Below, one piece after another: positions 42,256-50,430 of a stretch of DNA of 64,000 nt. Made by a program: the position numbers and the translations under genes. The stretch is from Streptomyces sp. f51 (lineage in GTDB: Bacteria; Actinomycetota; Actinomycetes; Streptomycetales; Streptomycetaceae): NCBI RefSeq assembly GCF_037940415.1, contig NZ_CP149798.1:6729001-6793000 (forward strand), given 5' to 3'. Numbering within the stretch: position 1 is the stretch's first letter; every line of letters begins with the position of its first letter. The notes under the pieces are model-generated. The model saw nothing but the letters and a program-made list of their open reading frames with translations, was not told where the DNA came from and searched no databases.

Positions 42256-43089
42256 ATGATCGACACCACCCGCACGGACATTCCCAAGGGCGAGGAGCGG
42301 CTCCGCCTCGACGTGGAGGACGGCGTCGCCGTCCTCACCCTGTGCCGGCCGGCGAAGCTCAACGCCTGGAGCTGGGAGTCCACCCGCCAACTCGGCCTGT
42401 TCGCCGACCGGATCCGCTTCGACCCCGCGGTCCGCGCGGTGCTGCTGCGGGCCGAGGGCCGCGCCTTCTGCGCGGGGATCGACGTGAGCGCCCCGGGCGG
42501 AGCCATCACCGGCCGCTCGGGTTCCGAGCGGGCCCGCGCCTACTACGAGGGCATCCGCTGGGCCCATGAGCGCTTCGCCGCCTTCGCACGGCTGCCGCAG
42601 CCCGTCGTCGCGGCGGTCCAGGGCTACTGCCTCGGCTTCGGCTTCGAGCTCGCCCTGATGGCGGACATCAGGATCGCCGCACGCGACGCCCTGTTCGCCC
42701 TGCCCGAGGCCCAGTTGGGGCTCGCCGTGGACGCGGGCGGAGATCTGCGGATCGCCCGCGAGGCAGGCGCGGGGTGGGCGAAGTACCTGGCGCTGACCGG
42801 AAGAAGGCTGGACGCGCCGACGGCCGAACGCCTCCACCTCGTCCAACTCCTCGCGGAGGAGGGCGAGCTGGACGCCACGGCCCGGACCGTCGCCGCCGAG
42901 ATCGCGGCGAACGCGCCGCTCGCGGTCCAGGGCGTCAAGCACGGCATCGACGCCTACGCCGAGACCCCCGTGACCGCGGCACTCGACCGGAGCGCCCTGT
43001 CCGCCGCGCTCACCCTCACCTCCGACGACGCGGCGGAGGGATACGCGGCCAGGGGCGCCCGGCGCGCGCCCCGCTTCGAGGGGAAGTGA
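42256..43089 (+). CDS. enoyl-CoA hydratase/isomerase family protein
   Basis: A 277-residue crotonase-fold enzyme. VLTLCRPAKLNAWSWEST and VLLRAEGRAFCAGIDVS (first oxyanion-hole residue), then AAVQGYCLGFGFELALMADI (second oxyanion-hole glycine) and FALPEAQLGLAVDAGG are diagnostic. The usual catalytic Glu near ALPEAQLGL is present, supporting hydratase activity; the exact acyl-CoA is unknown. GAGGGGG precedes ATG 42256. The start lies just after a strong palindrome, so the gene is likely controlled by a TetR-type regulator that is not encoded next to it. Confidence 0.85.
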   Translation: MIDTTRTDIPKGEERLRLDVEDGVAVLTLCRPAKLNAWSWESTRQLGLFADRIRFDPAVRAVLLRAEGRAFCAGIDVSAPGGAITGRSGSERARAYYEGIRWAHERFAAFARLPQPVVAAVQGYCLGFGFELALMADIRIAARDALFALPEAQLGLAVDAGGDLRIAREAGAGWAKYLALTGRRLDAPTAERLHLVQLLAEEGELDATARTVAAEIAANAPLAVQGVKHGIDAYAETPVTAALDRSALSAALTLTSDDAAEGYAARGARRAPRFEGK

Positions 43090-43139
43090 CCCACGTGTTT
43101 TGATCGGTCACTGCCGCGTACGACGAGACAGGGGGAGCG

Positions 43140-44045
43140 ATGTCCGACAGTGAACTGCTCGCGAAGGAGTTCGAGGAGCACCGGGGCCGGCTGCGAGCGG
43201 TGGCGTACCGGATGCTCGGATCGCTGAGCGAGGCGGACGACGCCGTCCAGGAGACATGGCTCAAGCTCGGCCGCACCGACGCCGGTGAGATCAAGAACCT
43301 GGGCGGCTGGCTGACCACTGTGACCGGCCGGGTGTGCCTGGACATGCTGCGCTCCCGCGCCGCGCGCAGGGAGGACCCGCTGGAACCCTCGGGCACCTTC
43401 GTCCCCGACCCCGTGGTCAGCCCCCTGGACCGCATCGACCCCGAACAGGAGGTCCTGCTGGCCGACTCGGTCGGGCTCGCCCTCCTCGTCGTCCTGGAGA
43501 CCCTGGAACCGGCCGAGCGGCTCGCGTTCGTGCTGCACGACATGTTCGCGGTGCCCTTCGACGACATCGCGCCCGTCGTCGGCCGCAACGCGGCCGCCAC
43601 CCGTCAGCTCGCCAGCCGGGCCCGCCGCCGGGTCAAGGGAGCCGCGCCCGAGCCCGAGCGGGACGTCGTGCGGCAGCGTGAGGTCCTCGGCGCCTTCCTC
43701 GCGGCCTCGCGCGACGGGGACTTCGAGGCGCTCGTCACCGTCCTCGATCCCGATGTCGTCCTGCGCGCCGACGCGGGCGACCTGGTCGGCGGCGTGACCG
43801 TGTCCAAGCTGGTGCGCGGCGCCGAGGCGGTGGCCCGGCAGGCGCTCGCCTTCCGCCGGTTCGCGGCGAGTTCGCGGCTCGTCCGGGTCAACGGGGAGCT
43901 GGGGGTCGTCGCGATCGTGGACGGCAGGCCGCGGTCCGTCATGGGTGTCTCGATCGCCGACGGCAGGATCGTCGCCCTGTTCATCCTGGCCGACCCCGAA
44001 CGGCTCGCCCGCCTCGATCTCGCGGGGGAGCGGCCGGGAGAGTGA
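43140..44045 (+). CDS. ECF sigma factor with C-terminal SnoaL-like domain (SigJ/ECF41 type)
   Basis: A 301-residue RNA polymerase sigma factor. Region 2 reads EEHRGRLRAVAYRMLGSLSE, ADDAVQETWLKL; region 4 reads LEPAERLAFVLHDMFAVPFD with IAPVVGRNAAATRQLASRAR. After residue 180 comes an NTF2/SnoaL-like extension (FEALVTVLDPDVVLRADAG, and RVNGELGVVAIVDGRP). In ECF41-type factors this extension modulates activity in place of a separate anti-sigma factor. There is no COE-type target enzyme gene immediately adjacent. GGGGGAGCG precedes the ATG. Confidence 0.9.
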   Translation: MSDSELLAKEFEEHRGRLRAVAYRMLGSLSEADDAVQETWLKLGRTDAGEIKNLGGWLTTVTGRVCLDMLRSRAARREDPLEPSGTFVPDPVVSPLDRIDPEQEVLLADSVGLALLVVLETLEPAERLAFVLHDMFAVPFDDIAPVVGRNAAATRQLASRARRRVKGAAPEPERDVVRQREVLGAFLAASRDGDFEALVTVLDPDVVLRADAGDLVGGVTVSKLVRGAEAVARQALAFRRFAASSRLVRVNGELGVVAIVDGRPRSVMGVSIADGRIVALFILADPERLARLDLAGERPGE

Positions 44046-44063
44046 CGGACTGAGGAGCGACGG

Positions 44064-45080
44064 TCAGCCGGTGAAGGGACCACGCCCCAGCTGGTCCCGC
44101 ACCGGCGTGACCGGCGGCGCGACCAGATCCCTGCGCTGCCAGTTGGCGCCGTCCACCACCAGGGTGTGACCGGTGATGAAACGGGCGTAGGGGGAGGCCA
44201 GGAACGTGGCGGCCCAGCCGAGTTCACGGGGCGCGCCGACGCGCAGGGCGGGCTGCCGCCGGTCCAGCGCGCCGCGCCCCCAGCCGCCCTCGCCTCCGCC
44301 GCCGCCCTCCGAGCCCTCCCCGGCCCGCGCGGTCCCGCCGTTCCCGGTACGCCCGCTGTCCGTCGCACCGGGTGCGGTGGAGGCCCGGGTCAGATTGCCT
44401 CGGATGGCGTCCGTCATGTCCTCGTGCGGCATCAGCCCCGGCACCAGTGCGTTGACCTGGATGCCGTACGGCCCCCACTCGACGGCCAGGGTCCGCACCA
44501 GGCTCTCCACGCCCGCCTTGGCCGCCGCGCTGTGCGCGAAACCGGGACCGCCGGTCCAGGCGTAGGACGCGCCGACGTCGATGACCGAGCCCGGCGTACC
44601 CGCCGCCAGATGCCTGCGGCCGAACTCACGGGTCATCAGAAACGTGCCCGTGAGCGTGATGTCGACGACCGCCTGCCAGGCGTTGGGGGACATGTCCTCC
44701 GTGGGGACGGGGAAGTTGGCGGCCGCGTTGTTGACCAGGACGTCGGGCAGCGCGCATCCGTCGAACACCTCGGAGATCCGCTTCGGATCCCGGACGTCGC
44801 AGACGGCGGAGTCGACCCGGGTGCCCAGCCCCGCCAACTCCGCCCGGGCGCGCGAGAGATGACGTTCGCGGCGGCTGACGATCAGAAGGTCGGCGCCCAG
44901 CCGGGCGAACTCCGCCGCGATCGCCTTCCCGAGTCCCGTGCCGCCGCCCGTGACGAGCACGAGCGAGCCGTCGTACGTCCCGGGAGGCAGGGCGCTCGCG
45001 CCCAGCGGGGGAGGAGTGGGGAGACCGGGGAACGCGGTGTCGTCCATGGCGGAGTCGATACCCGGTGTGACGTGAAACAT
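44064..45080 (-). CDS. SDR oxidoreductase, 2,4-dienoyl-CoA reductase-like, with Gly-rich insertion
   Basis: A 338-residue SDR protein. The NAD(P) motif is LVLVTGGGTGLGKAIAAEF, followed by VNNAAANFPVP and AKAGVESLVRTLAVEWGPYG. The active-site stretch reads GFAHSAAAK, so the usual SDR Tyr is His, as in the dienoyl-CoA reductase (DECR) subgroup. An extra 30-35 residue segment of Gly, Glu, Arg and Ala (about residues 240-275) separates the core from the C-terminal LGWAATFLASPYARFITGHT. A start at ATG 45047 (MDDTAFPGLP) is as likely as 45080. It is convergent with the sigma-factor gene. Confidence 0.8.
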   Translation of the reverse strand: MFHVTPGIDSAMDDTAFPGLPTPPPLGASALPPGTYDGSLVLVTGGGTGLGKAIAAEFARLGADLLIVSRRERHLSRARAELAGLGTRVDSAVCDVRDPKRISEVFDGCALPDVLVNNAAANFPVPTEDMSPNAWQAVVDITLTGTFLMTREFGRRHLAAGTPGSVIDVGASYAWTGGPGFAHSAAAKAGVESLVRTLAVEWGPYGIQVNALVPGLMPHEDMTDAIRGNLTRASTAPGATDSGRTGNGGTARAGEGSEGGGGGEGGWGRGALDRRQPALRVGAPRELGWAATFLASPYARFITGHTLVVDGANWQRRDLVAPPVTPVRDQLGRGPFTG

Positions 45081-45171
45081 CCGGAGCGCGAGCCCGCCGG
45101 TCGCCGCGCCGCGGGCAAGCCGTCAAGTCGGCCCAGTTCAGCGGGCCTGCGAGGTCGGTAGGCTGGAGGAC

Positions 45172-46017
45172 ATGCCAGAAGAAGTCAGCACATCCCCGGG
45201 CCCTCGTGACGAACTGCGCGCCGACTGCGGTCAGTGCTTCGGGCTGTGCTGCGTCGCCCTGCCCTTCTCCCGCTCGGCCGACTTCGCGATCGACAAGGCC
45301 GCGGGCGAACCCTGCCCGAACCTGCGCGGCGACTCCCGGTGCGGCATCCACACCCGGCTGCGGCAGAAGGGGTTCACGGGCTGCACGGTCTACGACTGCT
45401 TCGGCGCGGGGCAGCACGTCTCCCAGGTGACCTTCCACGGCGTGGACTGGCGCTCGGGGTCCGAGGAGCAGGCCCGGCTGATGTTCGACGTGTTCCCCGT
45501 CGTACGCCATCTCCACGAAATGCTCTGGTACTTGAACGAGGCACTCACGCTCCCCGCCGCCCGTCCGGTGCACGCGGACGTCCGGCGTCTGCTCTCGGCG
45601 ACCGAGCGTCTCGCCGGGGGGACCCCGCAGGAGCTGGCCGCGCTGGACGTGGGCGCGCACCGGCAGAAGACCGGCGAACTGCTGCTGAAGGTCAGTGAAC
45701 TCGTCCGGGCGGGGACCGGAGCCGGCAGGAGGAAGGACCGGCGCGGCGCCGATCTGATGGGTGCCCGGCTCAAGGGCGCCGACCTGCGCGGCGCGAGTCT
45801 GCGCGGAGCCCTGCTCATCGCGGCCGACCTCACCGGGGCCGACCTGCGCTGTGCCGATCTGCTCGGCGCCGACCTCCGGGACACCGACCTCACCGACGCC
45901 GATCTCACCGGGGCCCTCTTCCTCACGCAGCCACAGCTCGACGCGGCCCGCGGCGGCGCCGGCACCCGGCTCCCGGACTCGGTCGGCCGCCCCGGCCACT
46001 GGACCGACCGGAACTGA
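45172..46017 (+). CDS. cysteine-rich N-terminal domain fused to pentapeptide repeats
   Basis: A 281-residue protein. Residues 18-80 carry seven or more cysteines (CGQCFGLCCVALPF, then CPNLRGDSRCGIH and GCTVYDCFG), a pattern like YkgJ/Fe-S or zinc-cluster domains. Residues about 190-255 are pentapeptide repeats of the A(D/N)LxG type (ADLMGARLKGADLRGASLRG, ADLTGADLRCADLLGADLRD), which fold as a right-handed beta-helix. Neither part reveals an enzymatic function. It is divergent from the SDR gene and convergent with the P450 gene. Confidence 0.8.
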   Translation: MPEEVSTSPGPRDELRADCGQCFGLCCVALPFSRSADFAIDKAAGEPCPNLRGDSRCGIHTRLRQKGFTGCTVYDCFGAGQHVSQVTFHGVDWRSGSEEQARLMFDVFPVVRHLHEMLWYLNEALTLPAARPVHADVRRLLSATERLAGGTPQELAALDVGAHRQKTGELLLKVSELVRAGTGAGRRKDRRGADLMGARLKGADLRGASLRGALLIAADLTGADLRCADLLGADLRDTDLTDADLTGALFLTQPQLDAARGGAGTRLPDSVGRPGHWTDRN

Positions 46018-46062
46018 GCGGGCCCCTGGAGAACTCGGGCCCGGCGGCCCGGGGGCCCTGTC

Positions 46063-47547
46063 TCACTCGGCCGCGCGGGCCAGGTCCGCCTCCCGCCCCG
46101 CTTCCACGGGCGTGCGCCGATCGAGGTGCAGGCGCAGCCCCTCCGGCATCAGCGTCAGCCGCTCGGCCACCCGCAGCCGGTAGCCGGGGTCGGGCCGCAG
46201 GTCGTAGCGGCGCAGCAGCAGGCCGAGGACCAGGGTCGCCTCGTGCAGCGCGAACTGGCGGCCGATACAGGCGCGCGCCCCGGTGCCGAACGGCTTGAAG
46301 GTGTGCGCGGGCCTGGCCCGTACCGCCTTCGCGTCGAAGCGGTCCGGGTCGAACTCCTCCGCGTCTGCGCCCCAGACCTGCGGGTCGCGGTGCAGCATCG
46401 GGGTCAGGACCAGCGCCCAAGCGCCCCGGCGCATCGGATGGACACCGCCGAGCACGGTGTCCTGCCGGGCCTCGCGCGCGAACGCCGGTGCCGTCGGCCA
46501 CAGCCGCAGCGACTCGTCCAGGACCCGCCGTACGTAGCGGAGCCGGGCGACCTGCTCGTAGCCCGGCCGCTCCGTGCCGCCCCAGACCCGTTCGACCTCG
46601 GCCCGCGCGCGGGCGGCGGCCTGCGGGTGCCGGGCGAGGTAGTGCAGGGCGAAGGACAGGGCGCCCGAGGTGGTCTCGTGGCCGGCGATCAGGAAGGTGA
46701 TGACCTGGCGGCGGATGTTCTCCGGGGTCAGCCGCTCCCCGGTGGCGGGGTGGGCCGTCTCCAGCATCCGGTCGAGCAGGTCGCCGCCACCGCCGCCCCC
46801 GGCACGGCGGGAGGCCACCACGGCGTCGACCGTGCGGTTGAGGTAAGCCATGTCCGCCGCGTTGCGCCGGGATGCGCCCCGCAGCAGGAACGGCGCCAGC
46901 GGGACCGGGACGACGTTGAGGCGCTGCGCGTAGGTCAGCGTGCCCACCATCGCGTCCACGAAGGGGTGCGGCCGGGAGCGCTCGAAGGAGGCGAAGTCAT
47001 GGCCGAAGCCGGTCCTGGCGATGGTCTCCAGCGTCAGCTTCGTCATGTCGCCCGGCACGTCCACCGCGCGGCCCGCCGCCTGTTCCCGGTCCCAGTGGTC
47101 CGTCAGCCGCTCGGTCACGGCCAGCATCATCGGGTGGTAGCCCTCCATGGCCTCGCGGCTGAACCCGGGGGCCAGCACGTCGTGCGCCAACTGCCAGTTG
47201 GGCTCGTGGTTGTAGGCGGTGAACAGTCCGTCCCCGGCGACCGGGCGGAGGTTGGCGACCCCAAGGCCCACGTGCTTGGCGAAGCGTGTCTCGTCGGCCA
47301 GTTCGGCCGCGAGTCCGGCGCCCCAGACGAAGACGATCTCGTTGCGGAAGGCCCGGCGCCGGAAGATCGGTCCGAGCCTGCGCCCGAACTTCATGGAGTC
47401 CTGGAGCGGGGAACGGACGTCGGCGCCGAGCACATCGCCGACCAGGGGGACACGGCGCGGCGGGTGCGGGATGCGGTGCAGCTCGGGCCAGCCCAGTTCC
47501 GCGCTGCGGAACCCCTTGGGCCGCGCCCCCTCCTTCGTGTCCGCCAT
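46063..47547 (-). CDS. cytochrome P450, CYP102-like heme domain without reductase
   Basis: A 494-residue heme monooxygenase. Visible are the I-helix oxygen-activation motif FLIAGHETTSGALSFALHYL, the ExxR motif in VLDESLRLWP, the PERF-type region DPDRFDAKAVR, and the heme loop FKPFGTGARACIGRQFALHE with the axial cysteine near residue 427. The ACIGRQFALHEATLVLG block and overall length resemble the heme half of CYP102 (P450-BM3) fatty-acid hydroxylases, but no FMN/FAD reductase is fused, so it must take electrons from separate partners. It is divergent from a TetR gene (108-bp shared promoter). Confidence 0.85.
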   Translation of the reverse strand: MADTKEGARPKGFRSAELGWPELHRIPHPPRRVPLVGDVLGADVRSPLQDSMKFGRRLGPIFRRRAFRNEIVFVWGAGLAAELADETRFAKHVGLGVANLRPVAGDGLFTAYNHEPNWQLAHDVLAPGFSREAMEGYHPMMLAVTERLTDHWDREQAAGRAVDVPGDMTKLTLETIARTGFGHDFASFERSRPHPFVDAMVGTLTYAQRLNVVPVPLAPFLLRGASRRNAADMAYLNRTVDAVVASRRAGGGGGGDLLDRMLETAHPATGERLTPENIRRQVITFLIAGHETTSGALSFALHYLARHPQAAARARAEVERVWGGTERPGYEQVARLRYVRRVLDESLRLWPTAPAFAREARQDTVLGGVHPMRRGAWALVLTPMLHRDPQVWGADAEEFDPDRFDAKAVRARPAHTFKPFGTGARACIGRQFALHEATLVLGLLLRRYDLRPDPGYRLRVAERLTLMPEGLRLHLDRRTPVEAGREADLARAAE

Positions 47548-47655
47548 GACGCCATCTCCCTTGTGATCCGGGCCGGTTGAGCCTGTTGTACGCGAGTTCA
47601 ATAGCGGTTCCCAGTCTGATCCCGTCGCTGAACCCGCGTCAAGTAAGGTGCGGGC

Positions 47656-48264
47656 ATGACGGGGAGGCAGGGGGAACGCGCACGCCGCCGGCTCAGTACC
47701 GCGGAGCGCCGGGAGCAGTTGCTGTCGGTCGGCGCCCGCCTGTTCTCGGAGAGCCCGTACGACGACGTCTGGATCGAGCAGGTCGCCGAGATCGCGGGGG
47801 TCTCGCGCGGTCTGCTGTACCACTACTTCCCGACGAAGCGGGACTTCTTCGCCGCCGTGGTCGAGCGGGAGAGCGGGCGGATGCTGCGGATGACCGCGGC
47901 GGTGCCCGGTGTCCCGGTGCGCGAGCAACTGGGCGCGGGCCTGGACGTCTTCCTCGGGTACGTGCAGGAGCACGCGCACGGATTCCGCGCCTTCCACCGC
48001 GCCGACGCGGCCGGCGACCAGGCCGTGCGCCGGGTCTATCAGCAGGCGCTGGCCGCGCAGGAGCGGCAGATCCTCCAGGCCCTGGCCGCGGACCCCGAGC
48101 TCGGCCGGTCCGCCGAGGACCGGCCCGAACTCCGCGTCGCCGTACGCGGCTGGCTCGCCTTCACCACGGCCGTGTGCCTGGAGTGGCTCCGGGGCGCCGA
48201 CCTGACCCGTGACCAGGTGCGGGACCTGTGCGCGCGGGCACTGCTCGGCGCGATCACCGGCTGA
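47656..48264 (+). CDS. TetR family transcriptional regulator
   Basis: A 202-residue regulator. The N-terminal TetR helix-turn-helix reads RREQLLSVGARLFSE, VWIEQVAEIAGVSRGLLYHY and FPTKRDFFAAVVERES. The C-terminal helical ligand domain includes GFRAFHRADAAGDQAVRRVY. It is divergently transcribed from the CYP102-like gene, the classic arrangement for a repressor that controls its neighbour. Sequences GTTCAATAGCG and CGCTGAAC in the shared promoter are possible half sites but are not clearly palindromic. Confidence 0.87.
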   Translation: MTGRQGERARRRLSTAERREQLLSVGARLFSESPYDDVWIEQVAEIAGVSRGLLYHYFPTKRDFFAAVVERESGRMLRMTAAVPGVPVREQLGAGLDVFLGYVQEHAHGFRAFHRADAAGDQAVRRVYQQALAAQERQILQALAADPELGRSAEDRPELRVAVRGWLAFTTAVCLEWLRGADLTRDQVRDLCARALLGAITG

Positions 48265-48314
48265 CATCCCCTCCGGGCGAGGCGTGGTTGGCGTACGGCT
48301 CGATCTCCGATAGG

Positions 48315-48333
48315 TTAGGCAAGCCTTACCTAA
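48315..48333 (+). promoter_or_regulatory. iron box (DmdR/IdeR-type)
   Basis: TTAGGCAAGCCTTACCTAA matches the 19-bp actinobacterial iron-box consensus TTAGGTTAGGCTAACCTAA at about 15 positions, including both outer TTAGG/CCTAA arms. It ends 11 bases before ATG 48345 and overlaps the ribosome-site region. Iron-loaded DmdR would repress the gene. Confidence 0.75.
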
Positions 48334-48344
48334 GGAGGAAGTCG

Positions 48345-49073
48345 ATGGGTGACCGTCACACCTGGACCGCCGCGCCCGGCGCCGCGGAGCACGCCCGCTC
48401 GGTGCTCGCCGCGGCCTGGTCCTGCGCCGTGAGCGCCGAGGGCGGCCGGGAGGAGTTCGTCGGCTCGCACTCCGTCACCGAGGACGGTCGGGTGCTCCTG
48501 GACGTGCCCGAGGACAGCGCGCTGTCGGCCGCCGCCCTCTGCTCGCCGCGCGGAGAGCCGTCCGCCGTCCTGGAGTTCGCCGACGTCGCGCCCGTCCCCG
48601 TACGGAACCGGATCCGGGCCCGGCTCTGGCTCGCCGGCCGGTTCGTCCCCGAGGACCGGCGGCTGGCGTTCCGCACCACCCGCGCGGTGCTGCGCCGGCC
48701 CGGCGGAACCGTGGTGGTCGACCTGGACGAACTGGCCGAGGCCCGCCCCGATCCGCTCGCCCTCGCCGAGGCCCACCTCCTGACCCATCTCGCCGACGCC
48801 CACCCGGACGCCGTCGAGCGGCTCACCCGGCTCGTCGAACCGGACAGCCTGCACGGCGCGGTGCGCGTCCAGCCCCTCGCCGTCGACCGCCACGGACTCA
48901 CCCTGCGCATCGAACGGGCCCGCGGCAACGGCGACGTACGCCTGCCCTTCCACGCGCCCGCCGACGACGTCTCCCAGCTCACGGAGCGCATGCACGTCCT
49001 ACTCACCCAGGCGGGCCTCGCCGCCTCCTGCCACCGCCCGCTACAGCGGCAGCGCACAGACCGCGAGGGGTGA
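48345..49073 (+). CDS. DUF2470 domain protein, iron-regulated
   Basis: A 242-residue protein. The C-terminal part (ALAEAHLLTHLADAHPDAVE, TRLVEPDSLHGAVRVQPLAV and GLTLRIE) is a DUF2470 domain, known from the end of HugZ-type heme-degrading proteins. The N-terminal part (EHARSVLAAAWSCAVSAE, PVPVRNRIRARLWLAG) looks like a divergent split-barrel half. This fits a role in heme or iron handling. AAGGAGGA precedes the ATG, directly after an iron box. Its 3' end overlaps the convergent lactonase gene by 33 bp. Confidence 0.8.
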   Translation: MGDRHTWTAAPGAAEHARSVLAAAWSCAVSAEGGREEFVGSHSVTEDGRVLLDVPEDSALSAAALCSPRGEPSAVLEFADVAPVPVRNRIRARLWLAGRFVPEDRRLAFRTTRAVLRRPGGTVVVDLDELAEARPDPLALAEAHLLTHLADAHPDAVERLTRLVEPDSLHGAVRVQPLAVDRHGLTLRIERARGNGDVRLPFHAPADDVSQLTERMHVLLTQAGLAASCHRPLQRQRTDREG

Positions 49074-50285
49074 GGCGAACGGGTCGCCCGTGCGGCGGAG
49101 TTCACCGCTGTCCCGGTCGACCTCGAAGACCGTGACCGTGCTCGACCGCTGGTTCGCCGCGAACAGCAGCCGTTCGTCGGGCGAGAACGCGATGTGGCGG
49201 GGGAAGTCGCCGCCGGCCGGGACCGTGTCCAGGAGCCGCAGCCGGGCGCCGTCCGCCTCGATCGCGTACCGCGTCAGGCTGTTGTGGCCCCGGTTGGCGA
49301 GAAACGCGAACGAGCCGTTCGACGTCACCAGGATCTCGGCCGGATAGTTCGTACCGCCTCCCGTGCCCGTGGACTGCGGCTCGCCCACGGTGAGGCGCCC
49401 GGTCGCCGGGTCGTAGCCGCAGACCGTCACCGAGTCGTCCACCTCGTTGGCCAGGTACGCGTACCGGCCGCCGGGGTGGAACGTGAGGTGACGCGGGCCC
49501 GCGCCCGGCCTCGTCCGCGCACGGGAGACCTCGGTGAGCGTCCCCCGGGTCTCGTCCAGGCGGTAGGTGTACACCGTGTCGGTGCCCAGGTCGACGGCGA
49601 GCAGATGCCCGCCGTCCGGAGCCGTGACGAACTGGTGGGCGTGCGGGCCCTGTTGGCCCGGACCCGGAGCGGGGGAGGTGTGCGTCACCAGATCGGTGCG
49701 CTCGCCGGGCGCGCCGGACGCGTCGAGGGGGTGCACCGCGACGCTCCCCGAGCCGTAGTTCGCGCTCAGCAGCCAGCGGCCGCCCGGATGCACGGACAGA
49801 TGGCAGGGACCCGACCCCCCGGTGGACCGGCTGCCGAGCACCTCGTTCCCCGGGAGCCGGACGGCGGTCACGGCGCCCGGGGCCTGCTCGTCGACCGCGT
49901 ACAGCGTCCGGCCGTCCGGGTGCACCGCGAGGAACGACGGATTGGCCACGCCCGTCACCACGCCACCGCCGGTGATCGCGCCGGTCGCCGTGTCGTACGT
50001 GGCGACACCGATCCCTCCGCCGGAGCCGTCGCCCGAGGTGTACGTGCCCAGGAACAGCGGACGCGGACCGGAGCGCGGAGCCGGGGACGAAGGCGCCGAC
50101 GCGGACGCCGTGGGGCCGGCCGGGGGCGCCTTCGGGAGCGGGGCCGCGACGGCGGGTCCGCCGGGCCGGGGCGCGGCCGGTGCCGGGACCGTCGCGATCG
50201 CGGCGGCCCCCGCCAGCGCGCCGACGAAGCGGCGTCTGCTCAGGCCGCCGCCCGTGCCGCGCGTCGGCCGTGCACCACTGCTCAT
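49041..50285 (-). CDS. exported lactonase-family beta-propeller protein
   Basis: A 414-residue protein. The N terminus has a twin-arginine signal (LSRRRFVGALAGAAAIATVP), so export of the folded protein by Tat is likely. A Pro/Ala/Ser linker is followed by a seven-bladed propeller of the 6-phosphogluconolactonase/YbhE type (LFLGTYTSGDGSGGGIGVAT, PSFLAVHPDGRTLYAVDE, GPRHLTFHPGGRYAYLANE, FPRHIAFSPDERLLFAANQ). Whether it is an active lactonase cannot be judged; Tat-exported members are usually uncharacterised. Convergent overlap of 33 bp with the DUF2470 gene. Confidence 0.85.
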   Translation of the reverse strand: MSSGARPTRGTGGGLSRRRFVGALAGAAAIATVPAPAAPRPGGPAVAAPLPKAPPAGPTASASAPSSPAPRSGPRPLFLGTYTSGDGSGGGIGVATYDTATGAITGGGVVTGVANPSFLAVHPDGRTLYAVDEQAPGAVTAVRLPGNEVLGSRSTGGSGPCHLSVHPGGRWLLSANYGSGSVAVHPLDASGAPGERTDLVTHTSPAPGPGQQGPHAHQFVTAPDGGHLLAVDLGTDTVYTYRLDETRGTLTEVSRARTRPGAGPRHLTFHPGGRYAYLANEVDDSVTVCGYDPATGRLTVGEPQSTGTGGGTNYPAEILVTSNGSFAFLANRGHNSLTRYAIEADGARLRLLDTVPAGGDFPRHIAFSPDERLLFAANQRSSTVTVFEVDRDSGELRRTGDPFASPLAVCALPL

Positions 50286-50430
50286 GCCTGCACCTCGGAG
50301 TGTCGGTTGCCTCGGGTGTGACGGCCACCTTGGCGTGCGGCACCCCGGAAGGGCAAGAACGGCACTGCGCGCTGCGCCTCACGCAACGCCGGGAACCGCC
50401 GGCCCGTCACGGGGAGCGACGGGAGGCGGC

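Noticed and set aside
46063-50285. A natural-product gene cluster around the P450
   Set aside because: No synthase, NRPS, PKS or terpene cyclase gene is present; neighbours are a TetR, an iron-regulated DUF2470 protein and a lactonase-like protein.
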